Assembly: GCF_012317045.1 (NCBI RefSeq)
Contig: NZ_CP051154.1
Coordinates: forward strand, 2,170,001-2,234,000
Direction of reading: 5' to 3'
DNA from: Leifsonia sp. PS1209
Lineage (GTDB): Bacteria; Actinomycetota; Actinomycetes; Actinomycetales; Microbacteriaceae
Length of the DNA stretch: 64,000 nt
The notes below the pieces were generated by a model. It saw only the letters and a list, made by a program, of their open reading frames with translations, was not told the origin of the DNA and searched no databases. Shown here one piece after another: positions 48,826-62,632 of the stretch (position 1 is its first letter; every line of letters begins with the position of its first letter). The translations under genes and the position numbers were made by a program.

Positions 48826-49919
48826 CGAGCGGCGGCCTGCAGGGCGGACACGGGCACCGCGCCGGCGAACACCCGTCCGTCGTCGGTGACGAGCACAGAC
48901 ACGAGAGAGGTGCTGAAGGCGCGTCCGCCGTCCACCGGGGTGGTCAGCTGAGCGAACAGCGGGGACGAGGTGAGGTCGGAGGGAACGGAGCCAGCCGGTG
49001 CGCTGACGACCGCGTCCCAGCCGGTGCCGGTGACGGTCGGCTTGGCGTGCGAGCCTGCCTCCGCCTTCTTCTCGCCCGGGGCGGGAAGCGCCTGCTCCGT
49101 CACCGTCGCGCCGCTCGGCGGCGTGAACGCGAACACGCTCGCGGACGGCGTCGCCGTGCTGAACTCGCTGAACCCGGCCTCGAAGGCCGGCGTGCTCTGG
49201 CCGCGTGCATCCACCTGCACCCGCAGCGGGATGCCCGTGGTGCCGTCGACCGCGATGGAGACGGAGCCGACGAGCGTCGCGTCGGTCTTCGGGGTGAGCA
49301 CGAGGTCGTACGCGTCGCGTCCGGCGACCTTCACCGGGTCGCCAAGGGTGACCGACGTGCTGGGATCGACGGCCGCGAGGAAGGTCTGCGCCAGCTGCGA
49401 CGGGGTCGTGGCCGCGCCCGTCGTTGCATCCGGGTCCGGTCGCCTGTTGTCCGGCGACTTCACGGTGGAGCGATCGGGCAGCGTCACGTGCGTGACCTTC
49501 TTGCCGGTCGACGTGTAGAGCCAGACGTCGGAGCCGTTGCGGATCACATCCCGTTCGGCCAGCTGGTCGAGCACCTGGAGGCGCTGCTTCGCCGGGCCGT
49601 CCACGTACACCTTCGCCGTGTGGTCGCCGGTCAGCAGCTCCAGGATGCTCGCGGCATCACCGGACGCAGAACCCGACGCCGAGCCGGAACCCGACCCTGG
49701 CCCGGTCGACGGGATCGACGGCAGCCCGAGCTCCGAGCTCTGCTCGATCGTGCCGGAGAACGCCTTCACGTCACTCGCCGCGACCAGCCGGAGCACCTCG
49801 TCCGGCGTCTTCGACGGAAGATCGGCGGCCCCGGCGGTGAGCGGCGCGATGATGACACCGGCCGCGATCGCGGCAGGCACGACAGCGGCGGGAAGCCAAC
49901 GGACCCAGCGGCGTTTCAT
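48822..49919 (-). CDS. Secreted LolA/RseB-like protein (DUF2092-type)
   Basis: 365-residue exported protein. A signal peptide or anchor spans residues 1-31 (WLPAAVVPAAIAAGVIIAPL, cleavage near AGA), followed by PDEVLRLVAASDVKAFSGTIEQSSELGLPS, a Gly/Ser linker (GSGSGSASGSASGD), and a LolA-like half-barrel with KQRLQVLDQLAERDVIRNGSDVWLYTS and GRDAYDLVLTP. It resembles LolA/RseB/DUF2092 proteins, which bind lipid acyl chains or lipoproteins. No lipobox cysteine is visible. ATG 49917-49919 with TAGTCT ending 7 bases upstream. Co-encoded with the ABC exporter, perhaps as its extracytoplasmic partner (inference). Confidence 0.83.
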   Translation of the reverse strand: MKRRWVRWLPAAVVPAAIAAGVIIAPLTAGAADLPSKTPDEVLRLVAASDVKAFSGTIEQSSELGLPSIPSTGPGSGSGSASGSASGDAASILELLTGDHTAKVYVDGPAKQRLQVLDQLAERDVIRNGSDVWLYTSTGKKVTHVTLPDRSTVKSPDNRRPDPDATTGAATTPSQLAQTFLAAVDPSTSVTLGDPVKVAGRDAYDLVLTPKTDATLVGSVSIAVDGTTGIPLRVQVDARGQSTPAFEAGFSEFSTATPSASVFAFTPPSGATVTEQALPAPGEKKAEAGSHAKPTVTGTGWDAVVSAPAGSVPSDLTSSPLFAQLTTPVDGGRAFSTSLVSVLVTDDGRVFAGAVPVSALQAAAR

Positions 49920-49926
49920 GGAGTCG

Positions 49927-49932
49927 AGACTA
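49927..49932 (-). promoter_or_regulatory. Leaderless -10 box of the LolA-like operon
   Basis: TAGTCT on the minus strand, 7 bases before the ATG. Confidence 0.5.
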
Positions 49933-49987
49933 CGCCTGTGGCGGGTCGGCGAACCCTCGGGGATGCTGCGAACTCCGTGGGAAACGC

Positions 49988-50020
49988 CGAACGGCCCCCG
50001 CACATCGCGGGGGCCGTTCG
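49988..50020 (-). terminator. Intrinsic terminator after pyk
   Basis: 14-bp perfect arms (49988-50001 and 50007-50020) with a 5-base loop, 14 bases after the pyk stop; CGTTTCCC follows on the transcript side. Confidence 0.88.
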
Positions 50021-50034
50021 CACATCCTGACGTC

Positions 50035-51450
50035 TTAGAGGACGTCGCCCACCCTGTGGACGCGGATGTCGTTGGTGGTTCCGGGGATTCCGGGAGGGGA
50101 ACCCGAGATGATGATGACCTTGTCGCCGTTCACGGCGCGGCCGGTCGACTTCAGAGCCTCGTCCACCTGCGCGACCATCTGGTCGGTGTGGGTGACGCGC
50201 GAGACGACGAACGACTCGACGCCCCAGTTCAGCGCCATGCGACGACGCACCGACTCCTCCGGCGTGAACGCCAGGATCGGGATCTTGTTCCGGATGCGCG
50301 ACATGCGGCGGGCGGACTCGCCGGACTCGGTGAACACGCAGAGGTACTTCGCCTCGACGAACTCGGCCACCTCGACGGCGGCGAGGGTGATCGCTCCGCT
50401 CTGGGTGCGGGGCTTGGTGCCGAGCGGCTGGATGCGGTCGAGACCGTGCTCCTCCGTCGACTCCACGATGCGCGCCATGGTCTGCACCGTGATGACCGGG
50501 TACTCGCCAACGCTGGTCTCGCCGGAGAGCATGACCGCGTCAGCACCGTCGAGGACGGCGTTGGCGACGTCGGAGGTCTCCGCGCGGGTGGGGACGGGGC
50601 TGGAGATCATCGACTCGAGCATCTGCGTGGCGACGATGACCGGCTTGGCCGCACGGCGGGCGAGCTCGACGGCGCGCTTCTGCACGATCGGGACGGCTTC
50701 GAGCGGCAGCTCGACGCCCAGGTCGCCACGGGCGACCATGATCGCGTCGAACGCCTCGATGATGCCCTCGAGGTTGTCGACGGCCTGCGGCTTCTCGATC
50801 TTGGCGACGACGGGGAGCTTGCGGCCCTCCTCCGCCATGATCTCGTGCACGCGCTCGATGTCGGCGGCGTTCCGCACGAACGACAGCGCGATGAGGTCCG
50901 CGCCGAGCTTGAGGCCCCAGCGGAGGTCCGCCTCGTCCTTCTCGGACAGCGCAGGCACGTTGACCGCGACGCCGGGCAGGTTGATGCCCTTGTTGTTGGA
51001 GACGGGACCGGCGACGATCACCTTGGTGGTGACGACCGTGCCGTCGGTCTCCACGACCTGCACGCGCACCTTGCCGTCGTCGATGAGGAGGAAGTCGCCC
51101 GGCTTGACGTCCTGGGGCAGCCCCTTGAACGTGGTGGAGGATATCTCCTTGGTGCCGATGATGTCTTCGGTGGTGATCTTGAAGATGTCGCCTTCGGCGA
51201 GGTCGTATGGACCGGCCTCGAACTTGCCGAGGCGGATCTTCGGGCCCTGGAGGTCGACCAGGACGGCGACCGGCTTGCCTGCGTCGTCGGCGGCCTTGCG
51301 CACGTTGGCGTAAACGCCCTCGTGGACGTCGTAGCTTCCGTGACTCAGGTTCATCCTGGCCACGTCAACACCCGCGTCGATGATCGCGCGGATGTTGTCA
51401 TAGCTCGAGGTCGCTGGCCCGAGGGTCGCGACGATTTTCGCCCTTCTCAT
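50035..51450 (-). CDS. pyk: Pyruvate kinase
   Basis: Final glycolytic step, phosphoenolpyruvate plus ADP to pyruvate plus ATP. The 471-residue protein has RRAKIVATLGPATSS, RMNLSHGSYDVH, DLQGPKIRLG, the active-site signature VVAKIEKPQAVDNLEGI followed by MVARGDLGVELP, KPVIVATQMLESMI and ADAVMLSGETSVGEYP; the C-terminal domain runs to the end. ATG with GGAG about 14 bases upstream. 85 bases downstream of gltD with a modest GCGCC/GGCGC hairpin between, and followed by a strong terminator. Confidence 0.97.
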   Translation of the reverse strand: MRRAKIVATLGPATSSYDNIRAIIDAGVDVARMNLSHGSYDVHEGVYANVRKAADDAGKPVAVLVDLQGPKIRLGKFEAGPYDLAEGDIFKITTEDIIGTKEISSTTFKGLPQDVKPGDFLLIDDGKVRVQVVETDGTVVTTKVIVAGPVSNNKGINLPGVAVNVPALSEKDEADLRWGLKLGADLIALSFVRNAADIERVHEIMAEEGRKLPVVAKIEKPQAVDNLEGIIEAFDAIMVARGDLGVELPLEAVPIVQKRAVELARRAAKPVIVATQMLESMISSPVPTRAETSDVANAVLDGADAVMLSGETSVGEYPVITVQTMARIVESTEEHGLDRIQPLGTKPRTQSGAITLAAVEVAEFVEAKYLCVFTESGESARRMSRIRNKIPILAFTPEESVRRRMALNWGVESFVVSRVTHTDQMVAQVDEALKSTGRAVNGDKVIIISGSPPGIPGTTNDIRVHRVGDVL

Positions 51451-51535
51451 ACTTTTTGCTTGCTCCGTGATTCTGCGCCCCTGACGGCGCTCGATTCGGT
51501 GATGACGCCCGCGGGGTGCCGGGGAGTCCGTTCAG

Positions 51536-52985
51536 TCAGACGAGGATTCCCCTGTCGGTGGGGCGGACGGGGGACGGCAGATGCGTCTCCCCTTCAAGAT
51601 ACCGGTCAACGGCGGCGGCCGCTGCACGACCTTCTGCGATCGCCCACACGATGAGCGACTGTCCGCGCCCAGCATCGCCGGCGACGAACACGCCGGGCTG
51701 GCTGGTCTGGTAGTCGGCGTCGCGGGTCACGTTGCCGCGCTCGTCGAACGGGAGGGCGAGCTGCGCATTCAGGTCGTCCTGCTCAGGGCCGGTGAAGCCG
51801 AGGGCGAGGAGGACGAGGTCTGCGGGGATCTCGCGCTCGGTGCCGGCCTTCGGCACGCGGCGTCCGTCGAGGTACTCGGTCTCCGCGACGCGGATGGCGC
51901 GCACCTCTCCGAATTCGTTGGAGAGGAACTCGACGGTGGAGGCGAGGTACTCGCGCTTGCCGCCCTCCTCGTGTGCGGAGGAGACCTCGAACAGCGTCGG
52001 CGTCATCGGCCACGGCTGGTGGCCGGGGCGCTCCGACGGCGGCTGCTTGCCGATGGCGAGGTTGGTGACGCTGGCAGCGCCCTGGCGGTGCGCCGTTCCG
52101 ATGCAGTCCGCTCCGGTGTCCCCACCGCCGAGGACCACGACGTGCTTGCCCTCCGCGGAGATCTGGTCGGCGACCTGGTCGCCGGCGCCCGCCTTGTTCT
52201 GCTGGACGAGGTACTCCATCGCGAAGTGCACGCCGCTGAGGTCGCGGCCCGGGATGGGGAGGTCGCGAGGGACCATCGCACCGGTGGCGACCACGACGGA
52301 GTCGTAGCGGGCGCGCAGGTCGTCCCAGGTGATGTCGACGCCGATGTTGACGCCGGCGCGGAAGCGGGTGCCCTCCGCCATCATCTGGTTGAGACGCGCC
52401 TCGAGGTGCTTCTTCTCCATCTTGAAGTCCGGGATGCCGTAGCGCAGCAGGCCGCCGATGCGGTCGTCGCGCTCGTACACGGCGACGGTGTGACCGGCGC
52501 GGGTGAGCTGCTGGGCGGCGGCGAGACCGGCGGGGCCGGAACCGACGACGGCGACCGTCTTGCCGGTGAGGCGCTCCGGCGGGTGCGGCTGCACCCAGCC
52601 GTTCTGCCAGGCCTGGTCGATGATCGACACCTCGACCTGCTTGATCGTCACCGCCGGCTGGTTGATGCCGAGGACGCACGACGACTCGCACGGAGCCGGG
52701 CACAGCCGCCCGGTGAACTCCGGGAAGTTGTTGGTGGCGTGCAGCCGGTCGATGGCCTGACGCCCCTCACCGCGGTACATCAGGTCGTTCCACTCCGGGA
52801 TGAGGTTCCCGAGCGGGCAGCCCTGGTGGCAGAACGGCACGCCGCAGTCCATGCAGCGACCGGCCTGCCTGCGGAGCTGGGCGGGGTCGCCGGCCTCGTA
52901 GACCTCTTTCCAGTCCATCAGTCGCACCGACACGGGCCGGCGCTTGGGAAGCTCGCGCTCCGTAACCTTCAAAAAGCCTTTGGGG

Positions 52986-52993
<8 letters not shown>
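51536..52993 (-). CDS. gltD: Glutamate synthase, small (beta) subunit
   Basis: NADPH-dependent flavoprotein subunit feeding electrons to GltB. The 485-residue protein has N-terminal 4Fe-4S cysteines ([18 protein letters not shown], then [13 protein letters not shown]), the FAD motif [17 protein letters not shown] and the NADPH motif [13 protein letters not shown], ending with [18 protein letters not shown]. The GTG at 52991-52993 overlaps the gltB stop by 8 bases, coupling translation of the two subunits. Confidence 0.96.
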
Positions 52994-57563
<4,570 letters not shown>

Positions 57564-57709
57564 CAACGACCGTCCTCACTTGTTCGGTGGTGCGGGGGGA
57601 CGCCATCGGCCCTGGACTGAGGGAGGGGGTTCCGCCGCTCGCGACAGGCTCGGTGCAGCCTTGGGAGACGGTGAGGGTGATGAGGCTCGGGGATGGCCTC
57701 GACGAGTGA

Positions 57710-58711
57710 TTACGAGCCGAGTGGGCTTGTGGCCTTGGCTGCGTCCTTTTCGGTGGGCTCCGCGGCGTCGGCGCCGGAAACCTCGTCATCCGAGTAGGTG
57801 TCGTCCGAGTCTACCTCAGCATCGGGCCGAACCCATTCACGACCGGGCCGGTACACGCTCGGCTCGAGTCCGGGGTGGCGGCGGCTCTGCACGATGAAGA
57901 GCACGATGCCGAGCACGACGGCGGCGAACGCGGCCCACACGTTGGTCGGGATGCCCAGGAAGCTGAACTCGCTCGGGTCGATGCGGATCGACTCCAGGTA
58001 GGAGCGACCGAGGCCGTACCAGATGAGGTAGACGGCGAATGCCTTGCCCCAGCGCAGCTGGAACTTGCGCTCCAGCAGGATGATGACGGCGATGCCGATG
58101 ACGTTCCAGATGATCTCGTAGAGGAACAGCGGCTGGAATAGCGTGTTGTCCGGCAGGCCGACCGGGATGGCCTTGTTGCCCGCGTCGATCTGCAGGCCCC
58201 ACGGCAGGTTGGTCGGCAGGCCGAACAGCTCCTGGTTGAAGTAGTTGCCGAGACGGCCGAGCGCCTGCGCGAGCAGCATGGCCGGCGCGAGGGCGTCCGC
58301 GAACGACCAGAACCGGATGCCGGACCAGCGGCAGCCGATGTACGCGCCGACGGCTCCGCCGATCAGCGCACCGAAGATGGCGTTCCCGCCCTCCCAGATG
58401 TACAGCGTCTTGAGCAGGTCGGCGCCGGGGAAGAAGTAGTCGGCCGGGTGGGTGATCACGTGGTAGAAGCGCGCCCCGATGATGCCGAGCGGCACGGCCC
58501 AGAGGATGATGTCGAGCACGACGCCCGGCTCTCCCCCGCGCTTCGACAGCCGCCGCGACGTCCACATGGCGGCGACGACGATGCCGATCAGGATGCAGAT
58601 CGCGTACGTCTGGATGCGCCAGTGCAGCCCGAAGATGTCGATCGGGATCTGCTGCCACTCCGGCCCGGGGCTGGGGATGCTCGCGTACCAGCTGCTCATC
58701 GTCGCAAACAC
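57710..58711 (-). CDS. lgt: Prolipoprotein diacylglyceryl transferase
   Basis: Membrane enzyme that transfers diacylglyceryl from phosphatidylglycerol to the lipobox cysteine of prolipoproteins. About 333 residues with seven transmembrane helices and the Lgt signature ALGRLGNYFNQELFG; upstream motifs include IGARFYHVITHP and YIWEGGNAIFGAL. A charged C-terminal tail of about 60 residues (rich in D/E/S) is cytosolic. GTG 58709-58711 is chosen for AAAGGTGAG at good spacing; ATG 58699 and GTG 58723 are in-frame alternatives. Downstream of trpA as in mycobacteria and streptomycetes. Confidence 0.93.
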   Translation of the reverse strand: MFATMSSWYASIPSPGPEWQQIPIDIFGLHWRIQTYAICILIGIVVAAMWTSRRLSKRGGEPGVVLDIILWAVPLGIIGARFYHVITHPADYFFPGADLLKTLYIWEGGNAIFGALIGGAVGAYIGCRWSGIRFWSFADALAPAMLLAQALGRLGNYFNQELFGLPTNLPWGLQIDAGNKAIPVGLPDNTLFQPLFLYEIIWNVIGIAVIILLERKFQLRWGKAFAVYLIWYGLGRSYLESIRIDPSEFSFLGIPTNVWAAFAAVVLGIVLFIVQSRRHPGLEPSVYRPGREWVRPDAEVDSDDTYSDDEVSGADAAEPTEKDAAKATSPLGS

Positions 58712-58740
58712 CCGATGACTCACCTTTCGTGTTGATCAGA

Positions 58741-58774
58741 CCGCGCGAAGACCACGCGCGGCCACCATAGTCTA
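58741..58774 (-). promoter_or_regulatory. -10 box and hairpin between trpA and lgt
   Basis: TAGACT on the minus strand (58774-58769) followed 7 bases later by a hairpin with 7-bp arms (58755-58761 and 58741-58747, CCGCGCG/CGCGCGG, 7-base loop). It may be an lgt promoter with a structured leader, or the end of the trp transcript. Confidence 0.4.
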
Positions 58775-58799
58775 ATTCTGTTTGGAAGAGCCGCCGCGC

Positions 58800-59594
58800 C
58801 TAGGCGGCGGTGCCCTCTGCGAGGGCCGCAGCGAGGCGGGAGACGCCCGCGACGCCGTCGTCGGCCAGCGCCTTCACGAGCGCAGAGCCCACGATCGCGC
58901 CGTCGGCGTACTGGAGCACCTCGGCCACCTGGGCGGCCGTCGAGATGCCGACGCCCACGCAGGTGCTCGTCGCACCGGCGTCGCGCAGGCGCGCCACCAG
59001 GGCGCGGGCGGCGGAGTCGACGTCGGCGCGCGCTCCGGTGATGCCCATCGTCGAGACGGCGTAGACGAAGCCGCGGCTCGCCTCAACGGTCTGGCGCAGC
59101 CGCGCGTCGGTGGACGACGGGGCGGCGAGGAACACGCGGTCGAGCCCTGTGCGGTCGGAGGCCGCGAGCCAGGCTGCTCCCTCGTCCGGGATGAGGTCGG
59201 GCGTGATGAGCCCGGCTCCGCCCGCGGAGAGCAGGTCGTCGGCGAACCGGTCGACGCCGTACTGCAGCACCGGGTTCCAGTAGGTCATGACCAGGACCGG
59301 CACATCCACCTGGGCGGTGATCTCGCGCACGGCGGTGAAGCCGTCCCGCAGCCGGAACCCGTTGGAGAGCGCCTGCTGGGTGGCGGCCTGGATGACCGTG
59401 CCGTCCATGACGGGGTCGGAGTACGGCAGGCCGAGTTCGATCGCGTCGACGCCGTTCTGCGCGAGCGCGACGGCCGCGTCGATGCTGGTCTTCAGGTCGG
59501 GGAACCCGGCGGGCAGGTAGCCGATCAGAGCACCGGATGCGTCGGCGTTGCGCCGGGCGATGACGCTCTCGACGCCGTGCTGCGCGCCGGTCAC
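58800..59594 (-). CDS. trpA: Tryptophan synthase alpha chain
   Basis: Cleaves indole-3-glycerol phosphate to indole and glyceraldehyde 3-phosphate; indole is channelled to TrpB. The 264-residue TIM barrel has [12 protein letters not shown], the catalytic glutamate in [34 protein letters not shown] and the phosphate loop [11 protein letters not shown] followed by [13 protein letters not shown] overlaps the trpB stop as GTGA. Confidence 0.96.
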   Translation of the reverse strand: MTGAQHGVESVIARRNADASGALIGYLPAGFPDLKTSIDAAVALAQNGVDAIELGLPYSDPVMDGTVIQAATQQALSNGFRLRDGFTAVREITAQVDVPVLVMTYWNPVLQYGVDRFADDLLSAGGAGLITPDLIPDEGAAWLAASDRTGLDRVFLAAPSSTDARLRQTVEASRGFVYAVSTMGITGARADVDSAARALVARLRDAGATSTCVGVGISTAAQVAEVLQYADGAIVGSALVKALADDGVAGVSRLAAALAEGTAA

Positions 59595-60802
59595 GACTGC
59601 ACCGCGTCGGTGTCGATCAGGTCGAAGTACCGTCCTGCGGTCTCCATGTCCTTGTCTCCGCGGCCACTGAGGTTCACCAGGATGACGGCGTCCTTCCCGA
59701 GCTCCTGGCCGAGCTTCAGTGCCCCGGCGAGAGCGTGTGAGGATTCGATGGCGGGGATGATGCCCTCCGTGCGGCTGAGCAGGCGCAGCGCATCCATCGC
59801 CTCGGCATCCGAGATCGGCAGGTACTGCGCCCGGCCGATGGAGGCGAGCCACGCGTGCTCCGGTCCGACGCCCGGGTAGTCGAGCCCGGCGGAGATCGAG
59901 TGCGACTCGATGGTCTGGCCGTCCTCGTCCTGCAGCAGCATGCTGCGCGCGCCGTGCAGGACGCCGGGGCGTCCCTTGGTGATGGTGGCGGCGTGGCGCG
60001 GGGTCTCCGCGCCTTCTCCCCCGGCCTCGTAGCCGATCAGGCGCACGTCTTCGTCGTCGAGGAAGGCGTGGAAGATGCCCATCGCATTCGATCCGCCACC
60101 GACGCAGGCGACAACGGCATCCGGGAGGGATCCGGTGAGGTCGATGACCTGCTGGCGCGCCTCTTCGCCGATGATCTTCTGCAGGTCGCGGACCATCGCC
60201 GGGAACGGGTGGGGGCCCGCGACGGTGCCGAAGATGTAGTTGGTATTCTCGACGTTGGTGACCCAGTCGCGCATGGCGTCGTTGATCGCGTCCTTGAGGG
60301 TGCGCGATCCCGTCTTGACGGCGACGACCTCCGCGCCGAGCAGGCGCATCCTGGCCACGTTGAGCGCCTGGCGCTCGGTGTCGACCTCGCCCATGTAGAT
60401 GGTGCATTCGAGCCCGAACAGCGCTGCAGCCGTCGCGGTGGCGACGCCGTGCTGCCCGGCGCCGGTCTCCGCGATCACGCGCGTCTTGCCGATGCGCTTC
60501 GTGAGGATCGCCTGGCCGAGCACGTTGTTGATCTTGTGCGAGCCCGTGTGGTTGAGGTCTTCGCGCTTCAGGATGATGCGTGCCCCACCGGCGTGCTCCG
60601 CGAACCGCGGCACCTCGGTGATGATCGACGGACGCCCGGTGTACGAGCGGTTCAGCTCGTCGAGCTCGGCGTGGAACGCCGGGTCGGCCTTCGCGGCCTC
60701 CCAGGCCGCCGACAGCTCGTCGAGGGCTGCGACGAGGGATTCGGGGACGAAACGCCCTCCGAAGTCGCCGAAGTACGGGCCGGTTTCGGAACGCAGGGAC
60801 AT
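59591..60802 (-). CDS. trpB: Tryptophan synthase beta chain
   Basis: PLP enzyme condensing indole with serine. The 403-residue protein has [16 protein letters not shown], the PLP-lysine motif [11 protein letters not shown] with K90, [33 protein letters not shown] and [14 protein letters not shown]. The ATG at 60800-60802 overlaps the trpC stop as TGATG. It is the standard TrpB1-type partner of TrpA. Confidence 0.97.
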   Translation of the reverse strand: MSLRSETGPYFGDFGGRFVPESLVAALDELSAAWEAAKADPAFHAELDELNRSYTGRPSIITEVPRFAEHAGGARIILKREDLNHTGSHKINNVLGQAILTKRIGKTRVIAETGAGQHGVATATAAALFGLECTIYMGEVDTERQALNVARMRLLGAEVVAVKTGSRTLKDAINDAMRDWVTNVENTNYIFGTVAGPHPFPAMVRDLQKIIGEEARQQVIDLTGSLPDAVVACVGGGSNAMGIFHAFLDDEDVRLIGYEAGGEGAETPRHAATITKGRPGVLHGARSMLLQDEDGQTIESHSISAGLDYPGVGPEHAWLASIGRAQYLPISDAEAMDALRLLSRTEGIIPAIESSHALAGALKLGQELGKDAVILVNLSGRGDKDMETAGRYFDLIDTDAVQS

Positions 60803-61572
60803 CAGGCCACCAGGAATTCTTCGAGCGTCGCGACGGGGTCGCTCGTGACGAGAGCCTCGCCGACGAGGACGACGTCTGCGCCGGCCGCCCGATAGTGCGC
60901 GACGTCGTCCGCCGACTTCACGGCGGACTCCGCGACGCGGATGACACCGGACGGGATGCGGTCGGCCAGCCGGCCGAACAGGTCCTTGTCCAGTTCGAAC
61001 GTGGAGAGGTTGCGGGCGTTGACGCCCACGAGACCTGCGCCCGTGTCGAGCGCACGGCTGAGCTCGTCCGCCGTGTGCGCCTCGACGAGCGAGGTCATGC
61101 CGAGCGAGGTGATCAGCTCGTGCAGCTCGACGAGCTTCCGCTGGTCGAGCGCAGCGACGATGAGCAGCACGAGGTCGGCTCCCGCCGCGCGCGCCTCGAA
61201 CACCTGGTACGGGTCGGAGACGAACTCCTTGCGCAGCACGGGGATGGAGACGGCGTCGCGCACGGCCTCCAGATCGGCGAGCGATCCCTTGAACCTGCGC
61301 TCCTCGGTGAGGACGCTGATCGCACTCGCTCCCCCCGTCTCGTACGAGACGGCGAGGGCCGCTGGATCCGGGATGTCGGCGAGCGAGCCGCGGGACGGGC
61401 TCGCGCGCTTCACCTCGGCGATGATCTTGACGCGGTCGGCGGGGGCGAGGTGGCTCAGCGCATCCAGAGCGGGAGCACGGTCGGCCGCCTCGGCCTCGAC
61501 AACGGACAGCGGGCGCTCTGCCCGGCGCCGCTCGGCGTCTTCACGGGCGCCGGCGACGAGGTCGTCCAGCAC
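60802..61572 (-). CDS. trpC: Indole-3-glycerol phosphate synthase
   Basis: Converts carboxyphenylaminodeoxyribulose phosphate to indole-3-glycerol phosphate. The 256-residue TIM barrel has the IGPS signature [13 protein letters not shown] (to residue 62), [55 protein letters not shown] and [15 protein letters not shown] start 3 bases after the HGxxPAAW gene stop. The phosphoribosylanthranilate isomerase gene is not in the window. Confidence 0.95.
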   Translation of the reverse strand: MLDDLVAGAREDAERRRAERPLSVVEAEAADRAPALDALSHLAPADRVKIIAEVKRASPSRGSLADIPDPAALAVSYETGGASAISVLTEERRFKGSLADLEAVRDAVSIPVLRKEFVSDPYQVFEARAAGADLVLLIVAALDQRKLVELHELITSLGMTSLVEAHTADELSRALDTGAGLVGVNARNLSTFELDKDLFGRLADRIPSGVIRVAESAVKSADDVAHYRAAGADVVLVGEALVTSDPVATLEEFLVA

Positions 61573-61575
61573 GCG

Positions 61576-61806
61576 TCAGTGGCCCTTCGGCTGGTACTTC
61601 GTGCCGTCGACGCCGTATCCGGCCTTCTTCATGGCCCAGCCGACGATGAGACCGACGATCGCGAGTCCAGCGGCCGACCAGACGACGATCGGCGCCTCGA
61701 AGAAGAACGCGACGGCGCCGATGGCGAAGGCCACCAGCATGATGATGACGGCCGTCCACGCCGCCGGCGAGTGACCGTGGCCTGGCTCGACTGACTCGGT
61801 GCTCAT
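61576..61806 (-). CDS. HGxxPAAW motif-containing small membrane protein
   Basis: 76-residue protein with the defining HGHSPAAW motif at residues 10-17, two transmembrane helices (about 18-38 and 42-62) and a short basic tail (KKAGYGVDGTKYQPKGH). Family members sit next to trpC in actinobacteria; function unknown. ATG with GCAGGAG five bases upstream. Confidence 0.88.
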   Translation of the reverse strand: MSTESVEPGHGHSPAAWTAVIIMLVAFAIGAVAFFFEAPIVVWSAAGLAIVGLIVGWAMKKAGYGVDGTKYQPKGH

Positions 61807-61825
61807 GGGACTCCTGCTTCGTGAG

Positions 61826-61850
61826 GTGCGCGGCGCTCAACGTCGCGCAC
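61826..61850 (-). other. Hairpin in the leader of the HGxxPAAW-trpCBA segment
   Basis: 10-bp arms with one mismatch (61826-61835 and 61841-61850, GTGCGCGGCG against CGTCGCGCAC) and a 5-base loop, 20 bases before the ATG at 61806. It could affect translation or early termination of the trpCBA message. Confidence 0.35.
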
Positions 61851-61874
61851 GATGGATCGGGGTGGTGCTGTTCA

Positions 61875-61880
61875 AGTCTA
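61875..61880 (-). promoter_or_regulatory. Candidate internal promoter (-10) in the trp operon
   Basis: TAGACT on the minus strand, 68 bases before the HGxxPAAW gene start and just after the stop of the Trp membrane protein gene. It could drive HGxxPAAW-trpC-trpB-trpA independently of trpE. Confidence 0.4.
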
Positions 61881-61888
61881 GCGGTGGG

Positions 61889-62632
61889 TCAGCGGGTGGG
61901 GTCTTCGCCACGGCTGAGGTCGTCCCAGCTGTCGATGGCGGTGTCCTTGTCGATGGCCGCTGCACCGGATGGGGTCTCTCCGTCCGCGGCGGCACGCGCC
62001 TCCGCGTCTTCGGAGACGGTCGCGCCGTCTTCGGCGCCCTCGGCCTCCGCGTCGTGGTCGAGGAGGAGCGTCGTGCCGTCCTCGTCCTCGAAGCGCGTCT
62101 GGTACTTGCGCGACGAGCCCGGCCAGAGCCGGTTCGTGACGACGACGGCCGCGCTGGCGAGTACAAGCACCACCCCGCCCGCCACGGCGACGCCCGGCCA
62201 GAACTCGGCGGCGACCGTGTCGACCAGGCGTGCGATCGACGCGGACCCCGCGACGCCTGTGGCCGTGGTGATCGTCGCCGTCGAGGCGCGGAGGGCGTCC
62301 GCCAGCGCGCTGATCGAGGAGATGAGCACGGAGGCGCCGAGCAGCAGCCCGAGCAGCGCGAGGACGATGCGGAACGCCGGACCGGCGATGGCCAGCGCGG
62401 CCGCGAGGGCCAGCCCGGCCAGCGAGAGCGCGGTGAGCGCCGGCGCAGCCGCTGACCCGGGCACCGCGAGCGTCGTGGTGTGCTCCGCGACGTCGGTGAG
62501 GTGCACCGTGAACCAGGTCTGCGTGGATGCGAGCAGGGCGAGGCCGCTGCCGACCAGCAGCGCCAGCAGCGTCAGGTACTTGGCCCTGCGGGAGACGGGA
62601 CGCTCGACGACGGGCTCAGACTGCTCGCTCAC
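61889..62632 (-). CDS. Tryptophan-operon-associated membrane protein (TIGR02234-like)
   Basis: 247-residue membrane protein regularly found between trpE and trpC in actinobacteria. Four transmembrane helices by eye: about residues 17-33 (YLTLLALLVGSGLALLA), 57-75, 80-105 (ALAAALAIAGPAFRIVLALLG) and 130-165; an extracytoplasmic segment with TQTWFTVHL follows helix 1, and the C-terminal third is acidic and cytoplasmic. Function unknown; a role in tryptophan transport or sensing is speculation. GTG start inside the trpE end (17-base overlap). Confidence 0.88.
   Translation of the reverse strand: MSEQSEPVVERPVSRRAKYLTLLALLVGSGLALLASTQTWFTVHLTDVAEHTTTLAVPGSAAAPALTALSLAGLALAAALAIAGPAFRIVLALLGLLLGASVLISSISALADALRASTATITTATGVAGSASIARLVDTVAAEFWPGVAVAGGVVLVLASAAVVVTNRLWPGSSRKYQTRFEDEDGTTLLLDHDAEAEGAEDGATVSEDAEARAAADGETPSGAAAIDKDTAIDSWDDLSRGEDPTR

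Noticed and set aside
57564..57709. A riboswitch or small gene in the 146-base gap between lgt and gltB.
   Set aside because: No conserved riboswitch core, convincing small ORF with a ribosome-binding site, or strong hairpin was recognised.
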